Assembly (NCBI GenBank): GCA_009617715.1
Contig: VTFK01000112.1
Location: 248,001-312,000, forward strand
Direction of reading: 5' to 3'
DNA from: Plectrocnemia conspersa
Taxonomy: Eukaryota; Arthropoda; Insecta; Trichoptera; Polycentropodidae
Length of the DNA: 64,000 nt
Shown here: positions 1 to 14,700 of the stretch, in pieces
Layout: each line of letters starts with the position of its first letter
Position numbering within the stretch: the stretch's first letter is position 1
Notes under the pieces: generated by a model
Seen by the model: the letters and a program-made list of their open reading frames with translations, nothing else
What the model was told of the DNA's origin: nothing
The model's database searches: none
Translations under genes and position numbers: made by a program

Positions 1-1379
1 CCAATAATAATCTCGATACTAACTTTTAATATTTCATTTTATAAGCTTTGTTTTAGGTTTTTGACTGCTCTCAAAAAGTCTGTTCAACATGTACTTGGCT
101 ATGTTACAAATCTGTTTGTGCAATCAGCTTTAAAAGTCTATATTACGATTAAATTATATTATTAATGTACTTGAAATATTTTAGATATTTAATGAATTCT
201 ATGTATATATTTTATTTTATTATAATATAATAAAATGTTCAAGAAATAACAAAATTTCTTAAAAAAAATAATAAAAAATAATCCCTCTTTGATAAATTAT
301 CAAAAACAAGGACTTTTTTGTCATTTAACGCGGTGGAACGGCGTTCCGGTACCATTTTTATGTTTAAAAAGCATTGACAGTTGACGTAACATTTCATTTC
401 TTAATTTTACGTAAATATTACTGGGAAATCGCTAGTTAATCTAATAGTTAAATCGCAGATTTTATTGCTTTTGACGTGAAATTTTGACTTCTGAGAAGTA
501 ATAATTATTGTTGCACTCTCCTATTGACCAAAATTCGATTTAAATACACTAATCTATACTTTCATATCAATACATTCTGAAATAAATAAATCTCGCATAT
601 AAATTTTATTTATTTTTTTATGCGCTACGTGGCATAAGAAAAGCTGCTTTAAAATTAATTTAAATGACATTGAATATAATTTTCTTTAATAAAATGCTTG
701 ACAAGAAGTGAGTTCCGGCACCTCTTGTGTTTAAAAAATTCCTTTCAAAAACTATTACTTGACCCTATCATTTCCATTCTGCTTGTTTCATTCCAATTCA
801 CCATCCATAATTTGGTTGGACCAACTTTTCTCCACCCATTGATCTTGTCTAACAAGTTTTCTAGTCTGCTTTGTCATCTTATATTCATTGCATGTTACAG
901 GACCAATTAAATCGTATAATTTGAATGTCTTAAATCATTAATGCTATAAAGTTCGTGCTTGAATCACGTTATCCAAGCTTTGCCTTTGTTCACTGACACA
1001 AAATATATTTTTAATGCTAATAATGTGCCCTTTTGATCTTAACCCAGTCTGATTCAGGTCCATATGATAATTCTGATCATGTTTCTAAATTTTATAAATC
1101 GTATCTTTCTGTCATCACAACCTCACATTTTTTTTTTTAAAATAAATAAATTTCTACATATTTTAAAATAATATATAAACATTGAAAAAATTATAAATTT
1201 TGTATATTCTAAAGCTAGACTTTACCTGAATAATGCTCACCTTGCGTGTCGGAAACTCTATTGACCGCCCTCCTCCAATTAAGGTAGTGCACCTCACCTG
1301 TAGTATACAATTTTTATTTTTATGGCCACGTAAGCCTGCGTGGCCTCACACTGGTTCTGAATCTGCTGCACAGGCTCGA
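1..1379. other. AT-rich sequence upstream of the first exon
   Basis: I see no gene here. The open frame at 698-910 has no recognised relatives and normal AT-rich composition. Small GC-richer patches start at about 1240. Confidence 0.4.
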
Positions 1380-1485
1380 CGCTAATTCTATGTGTATATA
1401 ACAATGTACGAGTCACAGTTTGAGAAGCTTCGATCGATGCGAGCTAAATGCACCTAGGGGCGTATCAATACCCATTTGAGCCCAG
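1380..1485 (+). promoter_or_regulatory. Possible TATA box and 5' untranslated exon of the THSD1-like gene
   Basis: A TATA-like TGTATATAAC sits at 1393-1402. About 20-35 bp on is TCACAGTTTGAG, similar to an insect initiator. A stretch of raised GC then ends in a good donor, CCCAG|GTAATG, at 1485. This would give a short noncoding exon spliced to 2658, which has its own acceptor. The TATA to initiator spacing is not ideal, so this is an inference from position and splice sites only. Confidence 0.25.
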
Positions 1486-2657
1486 GTAATGACAATTTAT
1501 TGTTTAATTTCAATACTCGGTAGGCAGGTTGAATGTGCATCGACCGATGTTCAACAATGCTGCGTGTTGATGTAAATATTTATGATCAGTTATTAACATG
1601 ATAAAATATTGTGATATTATAGAAATTTATTAGGTACGTAAAGACTGTAACTAAATTTCATTATCTTGATAACAGCGACACCTATAATAATAGTCCATAA
1701 ATTATTGTATATTTTAGAAGCAAATGAAATATAATAGTGTTTATTCACAAAATTACAAAGCAAATCCTATTGTATAATCTGAATGTAATTAATAAACATA
1801 TACATCGGATAAATACTAAATAACAATATTGTCTGACTACAAAAGTCATATATGCTTTGGCGAATATCTTATCAGTCTTTAAAACAGATTTCAAGTTACT
1901 AGATAATTTTAAATATAAATCTGGTTCTTGTGAATAATAATGTATTAATTTAAAAGTAAATTTTTATTAAATACAGAAAAATTGGCCACTGTTTTTTTAA
2001 ATTTCTAGATCCTTTCTATCTAGCAACTCTTGAACAATATGATTATTTATTGAATGTGTTTCTTGGTAATCAGACAATTTAAGTTTTCATAAGTCATAGT
2101 AAGTTACGACATCCTATATAAGCTTTTCTTTCATTTGGGAATTTTTTATTTAACACCTCAAAAGCTTTTGTCGTTTAATTTTACTGTGTTCAGTGTGAGA
2201 AAATAGCGTACATTATTCCTTCCAAATAAAAATATTCTGCGCCCGTACGCGACGAGAAAGAAACTTTTTTATTAATACTAAACTCAGGTGGAGCTCGCAA
2301 ACTTGTTTTCCGTCTTACATAAAACGCTAATTTTTCTTCGTGTTCTATAAATGATATTCAGTAAAAGTTTTTAACTAATTTCACGTACATATGCTTATGT
2401 TTTTTTATTATTCAGGATCATCATTAAGATGTCTTTATTAAATAATATATATTAAACATTTTACCAAAAAAAATATATATTAGATTAATTTATTTATTTT
2501 TGATTAGTTCGATGCTAATATGAAATATTTACTCGTGATAATTTACTGATTCGATGTCGGTTTTTGTTCCATGTTTCATATGCTATTTATGTATAATAAA
2601 AAAACGCACTATCCGAATTTTGTTTAGCAACGTAGTTAATTTTTATGTTTGTTTTAG

Positions 2658-2795
2658 GAACAATGGGCAATGTGCATACACCTGGGGAAAGTTAATCGAG
2701 ATGACTAGGGGTGCGCCATGCGCTTGGACCCCAGGCCATGCACCCACCGCCTGTCTGCTTACAGCTCCTGCTCTACACGACGATCATATCAGCAG
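2658..2795 (+). CDS. THSD1: First coding exon of the THSD1-like gene (5'UTR plus signal peptide)
   Basis: The exon has acceptor TTTGTTTTAG and donor CAG|GTATGT and is clearly more GC-rich than its flanks. The start at 2738 is chosen because the same frame has a TGA at 2702, there is a G at -3, and the 19 codons read MHPPPVCLQLLLYTTIISA, a short signal peptide with a hydrophobic core. It ends in phase 1, exactly the phase needed by the next recognised exon at 44493, so the mature protein would begin near VGVLPPYSRLEV. Several upstream ATGs (2662, 2672, 2701 and 2718) open short or out-of-frame reading frames and might damp translation. The alternative is an unrelated exon read in another frame (an open frame runs 2554-2820), but only this frame gives a start codon, a signal peptide and a matching phase. 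Confidence 0.55.
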
Positions 2796-5700
2796 GTATG
2801 TGATACTATTTTATTTATAAAACACGTCAATAATTTTATCAAGTTATAATACTAACAACGCTGCTCGAACTTTGTTTCCTTCAAAGTTGTCCTCATCAGA
2901 AAAAATACATTTTAAGATTATAAAATATTGAAGGTATTAAACGTAAATATTTTTATTTATAAAATTTGAAAGTGCTTCATTTTATCATATTATTTTTTTT
3001 ATCTTGATATTGTTTCCTTCAAAGTTGTCCTCATCAGAAAAAATAAAGTCTTTATCTCATTCAGTTTTCAATAAAAAAAATTTATATAGTATGAGCTTGG
3101 GCGTTTTTGTGGTACAAAATCCATGAGTTGTATGCTTAGAATTTAACTCGTTTAATTTTGACTGTCTTACGAAAACGATGTTAAATTGCAAAGTACTATT
3201 TCATATTGATCATACGATCTTATTGTAAGATTTCGTAGTTGTACATATATGCCGTTTTAATCAATATATAATAGTAAGGAGTAACTGTCATATTCAATTT
3301 AGCTTGATGTGATTTTTTTATTATTTATTTTTTGGGGTGTTTCTATTTAGACGATACGGTCTTTGCTTTTATTACCTAACTAATAATTAGCATATCCTAA
3401 ATATTTTTGATTACTGAAAAACGAGAAATTTAAGGTGAAAATTCCCAGAAATTAAAAAAAAACTAAAAGGAAAAATTGTAAAAATTTTGATAAAAGTAAA
3501 ATAAAAATGTTTTCAAAAAATTTATTTTGATTTTAAATCTACTTAAAACATACATTAAATCATACAATTTAAAATTAAAAAAGTCGCTTAGAGATGATCT
3601 TTTTTTGAACAAATATTTGATGATTTCGTTTTCAATGGAAGCGGGCTTCACAATTAATAAAGCACTCAACAACTTTTGTAGAGTGTTTATTGTTTTCCGT
3701 ACTTTTATATATTTTTAATTCGTTTTGTAGATTTTTGTCGGAATATCTGACGTTTTGCTTTTTATTTTTTGTTTTAAAATGTTGCATTGATGGCATCAGT
3801 CAATCTATCGTTTATATCACGACATGCCCATTATTTTTTTCGCATGAATATTTATGTGAAATTTCCTTTACAATTTGATCGCATTGTATGTGTCTGTCGA
3901 ATAACTAACTAAAAATCTCATTTGCATAACAAATAATTGCATACTTAGACGATAAAGGCAAATCTTCTGTAAAAGCAGATCCAGTGTTTAGAGAAAAATT
4001 GTGTTAGACACAAGATCTTGGTTTCTTTGTTCGTAAACTTTCTAAATGACATTAAATTCGCAATATAATTAGAGCAATACAATCCGCTGCTCTTCTAAAT
4101 ATGACCAAATATTTCTATGGAACATTTTTGTATGTTCAGTTTCATCACCTCACAGCTTAATTAAAATAACAAAAACTACGAAAATCAAAAGTTTATAATC
4201 TTTAATTAAAGTCGGTAAGACCGAAGCTTATAACAAAAAATAGCTATGTTTGTTAAAAAATCCAGGATTTGCTGTTGTTTATTTTTAAATAATGGTTAAA
4301 AAAAATTTTTTTTTTCTGATCTTTAGAAATATGAAAATTACTCCTATACATAAAAATGGCGACAAAATATAAGTACCAGCTAAAGTATTCAAAATTATAT
4401 TTTTTAAATATGTTTCAAACAATATTGATTGATCAACAGTATCGAGATAAGTAGTAAAATATTCTCTCTCATTAATTGAAAACTTGCCATCTCTTTCTTA
4501 ATTATTAATAATAATAAAATCGATAGCTCTCGAACTGACTGTTTTAACGAAAATGTGGTATAGTTTTATTATTTCTAGTTGATTTTGGTAAATCATAAAA
4601 TGTTTTAAATACAATATATATATTAAGGAATTTGTGAAAAAAATAACAGAAAATGCTTGAGGGATGTATAAATCATCAGCAGATTTAATTTCATAATTAT
4701 GTAGCTCTTCTTTCAATTTAATATTTAGTATTTATAATCGATATTTTGGTTACCATTATTAAAATAGTTATAAGCAAAGTTTTAAAACTTCTAGTAAATT
4801 AGGTTTGGGTTTGAACAGCAAATGGACGTTCCGCAACTATCAAATTGAGCTTCATAGATATTTTAGAGTAGCTAGTAGAAATATATATCTACTGGTGAAA
4901 ATGTATTTCGACTTTAATAGTGAAAATATATTTCGACTTTAATAGTGAAAATATAACTCAAATAACATATTTTAAAAATATTTTCGGGATAGATTCGAGA
5001 CTGATTTTTCTAGATTTTCTTTTAGTAACTACCATACTGACTTCTTTTTTTTCATTAAATCCAGTTGTCAAATTACCGATAATACAATTTATAAAAACAT
5101 TAAATTTAAATAATTCAGCTTGTGCTGTTGTTGATATTTCGTTATTTCCTTGCTTCTTCCTTAGATATTTGATCTGAATTTTCAGATCGAATAGCTGAAT
5201 TTACATTCATTGAATATTTCATCTCATGTCTAATATTTTTTAAACGTTCAAAAAACAACAATAATTTACAAACAAATTTTACCACAATTTTTTAGATAGT
5301 GTGTGCTTTTGAAGGCAATGTTCCACTCATTTTATGTTTTGTTTGTATAAAAAGGGCTGAATGAACATATAATTGAAATATACACAAACATTTACAAAAA
5401 TTAGTTTAATTCAGATTCGTTATCTTAGGTCGGTTTTTATTTTTTTTGTGAATATATTCTTGCTATAATTTCCAGAGTCGGGCCCCTCAAAGAGAACAGG
5501 CCTCGGGAATTCCCGTCTCCCTCTATCTTTCTCGGCAGGCCTGATAGCAACATAATAAAAAAAAGGTCGCCTTTGTTTAAAACCTTATTAGGAAGTTGAT
5601 ATATTATTGAATTTTATATTATAAACGTTCTTTCGAAAATATTTAAAAAAAAAATAAGTTAGTAACTAAGAGCTTGGATAAAGGTTCTAGAAGAATTAGT

Positions 5701-8700
5701 AAATATTATTGTTTAAATTGGCAGTCGAAACCCATACGGTCACATGATTATGGAATTCTATTAACTTCTGTTCCAAAAAAACATCTCATTCCTTTGCCGC
5801 GTATAAACTCGTAGAAAGGTTTACTTGGCGTAAGTTTCGTACTAGGAAAGCTGCACCTTCCCAAATTTCGTACATATAAATTCAAATTACTATGAAACAT
5901 TGTCGCTGGCTCGAGAGAGGGGGATCATAATAGACGAGGCGAATGCTCCACAAAGGGAATGAGTTTTCCCAGTCGATAGCTTTTCGCTCTTTCGGAAAGG
6001 AAGAAAAACACCTTGGCGAGTCCCCGGCGTACGATTTGCGTCCCGGCGCGGTGTTAACGAATCTTTTCGCGATTGTAAATTTGGCAACTTGTTCGAAACG
6101 ATCCGGGGTGTGAGAGAGATCACTGCCAGGAAATTGCGTACGTTCGAAAGGGACAACAGAAAACAAGATTAAACTTTAACGCTTACGAAATATAACTAAT
6201 TTAAATCGCTTCGATTTATGCTAACAAACAAGAACCGCGGCTAAATTGCCCCCGACAGGGTACATTAACTTTTATTTCGTACCTTTGGATACTCTTAATA
6301 GGCTCCGATTTCGCCCTGTTAGCAAACAAACAGTTAAGGTACTGATTTAAGATTTTTGATAGCGGGTGAACCAGTGGGCAGTGATTTTTTTTGTAGCATC
6401 AACAATTAACGAGATAAAAAAATTACTGACTCTTGCATCCGGTTTCACCCTACGTTTCGTTCCCAGTTATCCGACATTATTTAACAATTGAGAATAACTG
6501 CAGCCTATGAGATTCTCGCGTCTAAATACATTTCTTAAATTATTAATTTTGGGTTCGCCCCTATTAAATGCAAATTTCCGAAACGCAGTCTCGAAATTAT
6601 GACTAACTAAAATAATTATAATATTAAAAAAATACAACTTATATTTAAAAAAGCAAATATATATATAGATAGATAATATTTGAGACAATTATGGTTATAA
6701 TAAAATATGAATACATATACAGTTCTAACGCTAAATTAATATTTCATACATGATAACAAATTTATTAAAAATAAAAAATATGCGTGCTTGTTGGCTGACT
6801 TACATCTTTTTCAAATGTCACTTTCTCTCAAAATCACTACCCTTTTACTACCACAAAAATGGAGATTGGATTCTTAACCACTTTCGCACGAGACTCATTT
6901 GTATTCTAGACGTAGTCTTGTAGTTAATGAAAGCGTGTATAAGAAAACTCGACATTTTTCTCAATAGTATAAATACGTTCATATTAGATTACTTGTTAAG
7001 TTATGTTGAAATATTGCAATATCTATTAAGACAATATTGAAATAAGCTCATTAACGAATTCCATATTTACGTCTGAATAAATTTAACCCACGACTGATAT
7101 GTCAAATAATAAATTTGCAAACCCATTAGGGTTCATCAAGTGCTAAATACGATTCATGAAAGCTCTTCTACGTATAATTCTTGGAGACACCAAAATGAAA
7201 CGTTTCGGGTGTGATGGGTGAACATGAAATGAAAAGCAGTTATATTAGCGTACGCTAAACTTGCCAACTTTTAGATTGAAAAGCCTGCGACGTGGAGATA
7301 TTAAAAGTTTCCTTATTAAAAATATATTCATATTTGATGTTAGAGATAAAATGTGTTATTGAGTGTCATAAAAATGAATAAGACACATTAGATTTTAAAA
7401 ATAATTGCTTGATAATTTATAAGTTTTTTTCTAAATTATATTTAGACGATATATGTATAAAATTTGCCGCACAAAATACATCTGTCGCGGAAAGGTCCTT
7501 GTCAATAATTAACTAGTGTCCTCAAAAATAATTAATGACCTTGCGCCCTCATATTCCTCAAACGACCTTCAAATGTTGACTGAATATTTTAGAGAGCAAT
7601 TTTTCGTCCGAGCTCTTTTTTCATCAGTGCTTATATTAACGTAAACTTTTTAAGCATTCTATTAAACAAAAATGTATAAGCGGGTGTAAACAACGTAATA
7701 GATATTTATCACAATAATTATTATTATTAGGTATTTTTAATTAAAAGATGTATATTATGTGTGTACAAAATTATGATTTTTTTCTTAAAGATTTTAGTCA
7801 TTGTATTTTACATTTACTTTGATAAAATATTAACTAAGATAAAAATGTATATCAGTTTTTTATATAATATAAATATTTTTCATCTTAATAAATTTTATTA
7901 TAATTTAAAGCTACTATTGACGCGTAGTTAAATTAATTGAAGATAACCATATTTATTCATAAACTTATTTTGTGTATCAAATTACAAAATGGCTGGCCAA
8001 GCTAATAATTAAATTTATAATTAACGAAAAAATCACACGTATATATTGTAGTTGTATTGACTATAACAAAATAAATGCTTGTATAACTATACTCTAAATA
8101 TCACTTTCAAAATAATATGATTTTTTTATGTGGCGATTCTTTTACTGCTCATATTTTTTTATTACAACAATTGTACTTTATGTAAGTAGAAAAATATTTT
8201 TTAAAAATACGACAAATAGGACTTTTTATAATTTTGATTATTATAGTGAAGTATATATAATCTATTTAATTTTTTTATTAAAATTATTTTATTCTGATAA
8301 GTATAGGTTTTTGTGACGTTCAGTTATTGTAACTAATAAAAGCTTTATTTAAAAGAAGTTACACAGCTGTAAAATAATAAAATAATTATACACGTTTGAA
8401 AAACATTATATTCTATTACCATTACTATTATAAAAAATGTGAAAATATTACTATAAAAATTTTGTAGTGATTCTTATTCTGAAAATTTCAAAATAACTAT
8501 TAACAATCATTTTTTTATAAAGTATTATTATTTTATTAGCTTCGTTATATAGATTATATTTATTTAAGTCTGAAATATAATTACAAAAATACAGTTTTAT
8601 TTTGTGATAATAAAAAAGGAATCCGGTAAATTTACCGCCAGCAATTGCCCACTGACAATTGATCGCAAGCAATTTACCGCCTCGTTAATCGATCGCATAA

Positions 8701-11700
8701 ACAATTTATAGTCAAAAATTGATTGCTAGCATATTTTACGGTCTAGAAGCAATGATATGTGTTTTGTTAAATCATAAAAAGTATTTTTTTATCTAAGTTG
8801 TTGCCTTAACCCTTTGATAAGTGAGTTCTTTTTTCAACACATACATTACTACTTTTTTTTTTAAATTTGTTTTATTAATTTTTTTCAAATATCATAATTT
8901 TAATTTATAGTATTATATTTATTTATTTAATATTATAGTTATAAATTTATTGATAAGGCAAATTCAGTGCCTCTCAATATTTTATTATATTTTTTTTTTC
9001 GTCCCACTTTAATCAACTAATGCCTATTTTATTTACTTGTATATTAGAGTATAATATGTATTTATTGATAAAGTAAATTTAGTTCTTCTGAACATTTTAT
9101 TGTAAGTTTTTATTTACGTCTCACTTTTATCAACTTCTGATTATTTTATTTACCTCTCACAATTATCATTATTTTTATTTATTCACTATACTATATTTAT
9201 TAAAAAATAGAAAAAATAAGACGTAAATATAAAAGCTTATAATAAAATATTTAGAACCAATAAATTTATTAATTCAATAAATATATATAGTAGATAAATT
9301 AAAATGGGAGATATAAATTAAATAAAAATAAGCTACTAAATATGAGACGTAAATAAAAAAGTTTATAATACAATTTTGAGAATAATAATATAATAATTAA
9401 ATATTATGTAATAAATAAAATAATGATAAAAGTAAAACGTAAATAAAAAAGATCTTAATAAAACGTTGAGAACCACTGAATTTGCTTTATCAATAAATAT
9501 TACACTGACTTCATGAATTAAAATTACGATATTTAAAAAAAACGAATTTAATAAAAAAAGGGAAAATAAAAAATAACTCACTAATCAAAGGGTTAAGGCA
9601 GAATCTTAAATAAAAAATAATGTTTTTTGATTTGACCAAACACATATTATTGCTTCTAAGCGGTAAAATATGCTAGCGATCAATTGTTGGCGGTAAATTG
9701 TCGGCGGGGAATTGTTGGTTGTATATTTTTCTAGAGCCAATAAAAAAGTACAATAAAAATGAAGCAGTAATTACTTTAATTTCTGCCGTCACTATTTTTG
9801 TGAAAGACAGAAGGTTAGTAGCGGTGGAACAGGCAGGACGAAACATATGCTGTTGGTCTAACAAAACTTATGAATAATTATTTCTAAAAAATTAGCAGGA
9901 GCTGACAACACTGCAATTGCTCTATAGTTCTTTATGCACAGTTTGACACCATTTATAAGTGACTTTTGTGCAAAGATTAGACAATAATAACGTCTTGAGA
10001 ATCAGTTAAAAAGTAGATTTTAGTGTAACAACAAGACAGATTTCGCAACCCTTCAAAATTAAATCGGGTACTAAATCAGGCTCAGAAAAATCTCTTATTC
10101 AACTTCTTAAAGCCGTATTTAAGATCTGAGCACTAAATTTAAATGATAATCAGTACTAAAAACAAGTTCAAGAAAGCGAAAAAGATTCACCGAATACAAA
10201 ATGGAAACATTGCGCGAAACCGTCAGCAATATTTTGTGAACTGTCTAAAGTTTTTCCATCGAAGTTCACTTTCGGAAAAATATATTGTTTTTTCATCTAA
10301 ACACTCAGAAATTTCAGTGCTGTAATTTAACGTCATTGGTTATATTATAACTTACATAACCGTTTAGTTGTATTTGTAATCAGACGTTGACCTTCAAAGT
10401 ATTTTACTTTTTAAAAATTAGGTTTCAGCTAAGGGTGTCACATTAAAGTATTACATTAAAGTTCTTTGCTGCGTGATCCATGACTCCATGGCTACTAAAA
10501 TTACATAAATTAATCCCGTTACACACCGTTCCACAAAAGTCCAGCTCCTCTGCCGTACCCTAAATGCGAATTAAAATGGCTGCAATAACGCAACTTTCAA
10601 ATTACAAAGAGTTTCAGTAGGGAAGAGCGAATACATTTTTGTCTTAATTAACCAGCTTCCGTACCGCGTAGTGTGCCTACGTTAATTTTTAATATGTTCC
10701 AGGGGTCGGTTGTCGCTTTTTAGTTTGAAGCTGGAGCTTTTACGAGCCACCTTGTTTATTTTCGATCTCGGGTCACGCGAAGCTTTCGTCGCTTTAGGCA
10801 TCCCGTGACGAGAGCTTTCTTCCATCTCATTAGGCGTCACAAAGCTCCACAATAATAAAGCGGCGCCGTCACCATAATTTTGTACTATTTCAGACTGCTC
10901 CAGAAAGTCGAGGGTTGTATAGTTAAGAAATTAAATTGTTCCTGTATTATTTATGCAAGTACACGAGGTGTATGTGGATGTGATTAAGAAAGCACTCGAT
11001 AAACAATGCACGTAGACATTATCCCGAAAATGTGTCCTTAAATACGTCACGCAAGGACCGAACCGCACGTCCTCTTCCCTACAGACATCCTGATTAAGGT
11101 GAGGGCCATTACCATATATCAAAGTAAATAAATATAACAAGATTTAGTGACATAGTGTGTTTCGGTTCGTAAATCAAGGCTGGGAAAATGCATACATATT
11201 TAGCAATTTTAAAATGTATCTTCAATATAATAGTAAGTTTATGTTTGGTTCGTTTTTTGTCCAATATTTTTTAATCCTTAGGTAGCTTAAACAAATTTTT
11301 TTTTATTGTTGTAGGTGTGTTTCAATTTAATTTCATGTATTTAACATTATTATTATTACTTCTTTTGCGTCAAGCAGAGCGCCTAAATGTCTTAAGAAAC
11401 TTGCTAATATTAATTATTAATATTCTCCTTTGTCATTCGGCAATATTATTTAATTTATTAAATTGTATGACAAATTATAGTACACTTTAAAATAAAATGT
11501 TGTTTTTTGATTTATGTTAAAGAAGAATTACATCTGCCATTAAATTATTAAAAATAGGTTTTAATTAAATTAAGTATTCCAAAGTTTGACTATAAAAAAT
11601 AATGACAAAGAACTTCAAATTAAACAGATGTATTCGTACGTTTATTTATTAATTAAGCCATTCTCTCAAAGTGCATCGCATTGAGAGAAACTCAGGCGCG

Positions 11701-14700
11701 TTTCCGGGAAGATTACAGCATCCGATGAAAGCTCAGCGGAGTGATCCGTACAAAGGCATTAACAAATTAAGCAGGTATGTTTCGGTGCCGAAACACCCCA
11801 AGCTTATATCATTTGACCACATGTGCGCATTTGTGTACAGCACTTGTACATGTATTGCACTCAAATCCGCAATGCTTAACCTTAAACTGACCATTTGTGG
11901 TTAGTAAATTTACCTATTTATAATTTACAAGATTGCATACGTGTGGTTTAAAAAAATATTACGTTTCATAGTTCGTATAATATTTAATTAAAACGAAGGA
12001 ATTTCTCATATTATCAAAGCAAAGTTTTAATTATGAATACTGTGCAAATGTATGCATATGTACATTTTAACTAATTATTATTTTACTTACATGGAATGTA
12101 GTTGCATCCATTGCTTCGTTGTAATAGTTAACAGTTTGCAGTACGCTCATAGTAAAGTTTAGCTTGTCTTTATGTATGTTGCGAGTTTAATTTAATTATT
12201 TTACATATTAAAATAATTATTTAACAGTATAAACGTTTAATGCAAAATATATCATTAATCATAAAGCAATAAAAATAATAAACAAGCTCACAACATATTA
12301 CATTTTTATCTTTAATAAAACGACATTAGATATATTTATTTCCCTAGTCATTTCGCTGATAGCTATGTCAAAAATCAAATTACATAAAAAAAAACTGAAA
12401 GATCAAATATATTATTTTATTTCATGTGTTCAACTAAATTTATATTTTAGGATTTACTCTTGATTAGGGATTGACAATACTTTTAATTATCGTGAGAAAG
12501 GTTCATTTATATAATATTTATGAATTATTAATTCAGAGGAAGGGACTTATTTATTCATGGTTGTTTATAAGTAAATACTCTTATTGAATTGGTCTATAAA
12601 AAATAAATTAACGCACCACTACTTCTACTAACCTAAGCAATTCATCAACGTCGTACTCATTCAAAGTCTCAGAAGAAAAAAAAGGGTCTGTCACATTACC
12701 AATTCTGCACCATCCTGTCACCCAGGAGAGGGCACGAACCGTTCATTCGAACTTGTCCGAACGAGTTTCAACAACTTCCAAAAAGAGCAATTCGGAAACG
12801 TATCCTCCAGGTCCAGGCTATGTAATAAAGGCAATTTTCCTCGCCCTCGCTTCCTACACAGAAATCACTACTAATTGCATAGTCGACCGGAAAATCGCAA
12901 CGATGTACTCAGACTAAGCACTCCTTTCAGGATGCGATTTGTCGAAAAGGGACGAAAGATATTGCTAATGTCTGAGAGTGAGAGAACGTTAACGATAGAA
13001 ATTAAATATTTCCCAGGAGATTTTAATTTCAGCTGTATAGTCTTAGTTCAGCGAGGATTAAAGTTAACTTGATATCATACAGGTTAAACTCGAAATGAGA
13101 TACCTGTACTTAATTTATAAAGTGAGACAAAAGCTTTTCTTAAAAAAAATTGATAGTGAAAAATTTTTAATATAATTTCGCACATGCATATGTATATTAC
13201 TTTACACTTTAAGAAGATTTTGTAAGTTCTTAAATTTTATACATTACAAACCGCATAAAAAACAAGTCTTATTTACAAATTGCTTTGTCAAATTTTTTAT
13301 CATTAATGTATGATCCGCTGATGTCTCACGTATCGACGCAGTCTCTTGGCTCGTCTTTGCTGTTGTGACTTCGTAGCGTTCCTATGTATTGTCTTCCTGG
13401 CGTCTCCCCTTTTGTGACAACGTGTTACATATTTTAAAATTCTGGTTCGAGACAGTCTTGGCGAATTGCAGATAAAGATGTTTGATCACTTCTTAGACAC
13501 ACTCCTAAAATATGTTCACGCCTTAAGATAAAGGTGACACATAACGCGCGTCCTTTCCAAAGAAAGAGTAGGTTGATGCGGAAAAGATGTGTATTTAAAG
13601 GATCCGTTAAATATTTATAATTAATAACGTAGTTATTTGGTCAAAAGTTCTCTTTTAATTTTTTTGGGAAATACTGTGTAGTCCCACTTTTGACACGGAC
13701 CGTTCGAAATGATCAATAAAGTGACTTATAAATTATGCAGGTGGTTGTAAATATTAATAATATTATTGTTGTGTGGAGAAAAAATAATTACAAAACAATT
13801 AGATTAAATTTTATATAATAATGGCTAGACCATAGGGCGTCTAATATCTGCAACTACCTAGATGAAAACAAATCACTACTATCCGAAAGTTAATTAAAAA
13901 ATCATATAGCTGTGTTATTGGGAGGTTATCCAATACTCCTGTTTTTGCTTGTGTTACTTTATACAATACTCAGGAATGCAAGCACTTATAATCAGATGGA
14001 ACACAAAAACAAGGTTCTTCTATAAACTAGATATTATGAACATTTTTTACCAGTAATTTAAATTAATGTTTTTCCATTTACACTCGTTGACGCGACTAGA
14101 GGTAATCATATCGCAGCATACCATGTAGGAATTTTTCGAGAAATAAAAATAGATAATATTTATATTCACTCAAAAGCCGTTTTCTAATAAAAATGAGTCG
14201 ATTGCATTATTTGGCAACTAGACCAAAAAATCATATTTGAAAATGCTGCGCATTGGGTAATTATACAATGTATACAGTACCTGCAAGCTTCTCATTTATG
14301 CGCAAATCGCAAGACAAATCTTTGAATGTCGATTGCATATCTTTTCTATATGCTTCATTAGAACATCATCTCTTATTTCAGCGCTCTGCAATACAGCTAT
14401 GATTATTTGTACTTTGCATTTGTACCGTGACACGGCACCCCGACAAAGCCGCGCAGGACAATCCCGCGCCGACTAAGCCGCGCCGTCATAGCCGCGCCAA
14501 CATAGCCGCGCAAAGTCAAAACAAAATTCATTTTATATGGTTTTAATGTATTATTAATTACAAATATATCAGAAATAAATCAAACTCGCTACCGCTCGCG
14601 CCGACTTTCATTAGAACCAAACAATTAACCTTTTTTTTTAATGATCTTTATTGATTTATTTTTTCATTTCGGTATATTTTGTAACTATTTAAGCATCATA

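Noticed and set aside
698..910. 70-residue frame thought to be a retroelement piece
   Set aside because: Neither strand shows a reverse transcriptase or endonuclease motif.
2554..2820. 88-residue plus-strand frame over the first exon
   Set aside because: It crosses both splice sites in the wrong phase to join the next exon; the frame with the signal peptide at 2738 is preferred.
5882..6166. Two overlapping minus-strand frames of 94 and 88 residues in a GC-richer island
   Set aside because: No domain, no splice or start context, and two frames equally open suggests composition rather than coding.
11650..11774. Exon-like stretch ending in a strong donor CAG|GTATGT
   Set aside because: No fitting phase, motif or clear acceptor; kept only as a remark in the intron description.
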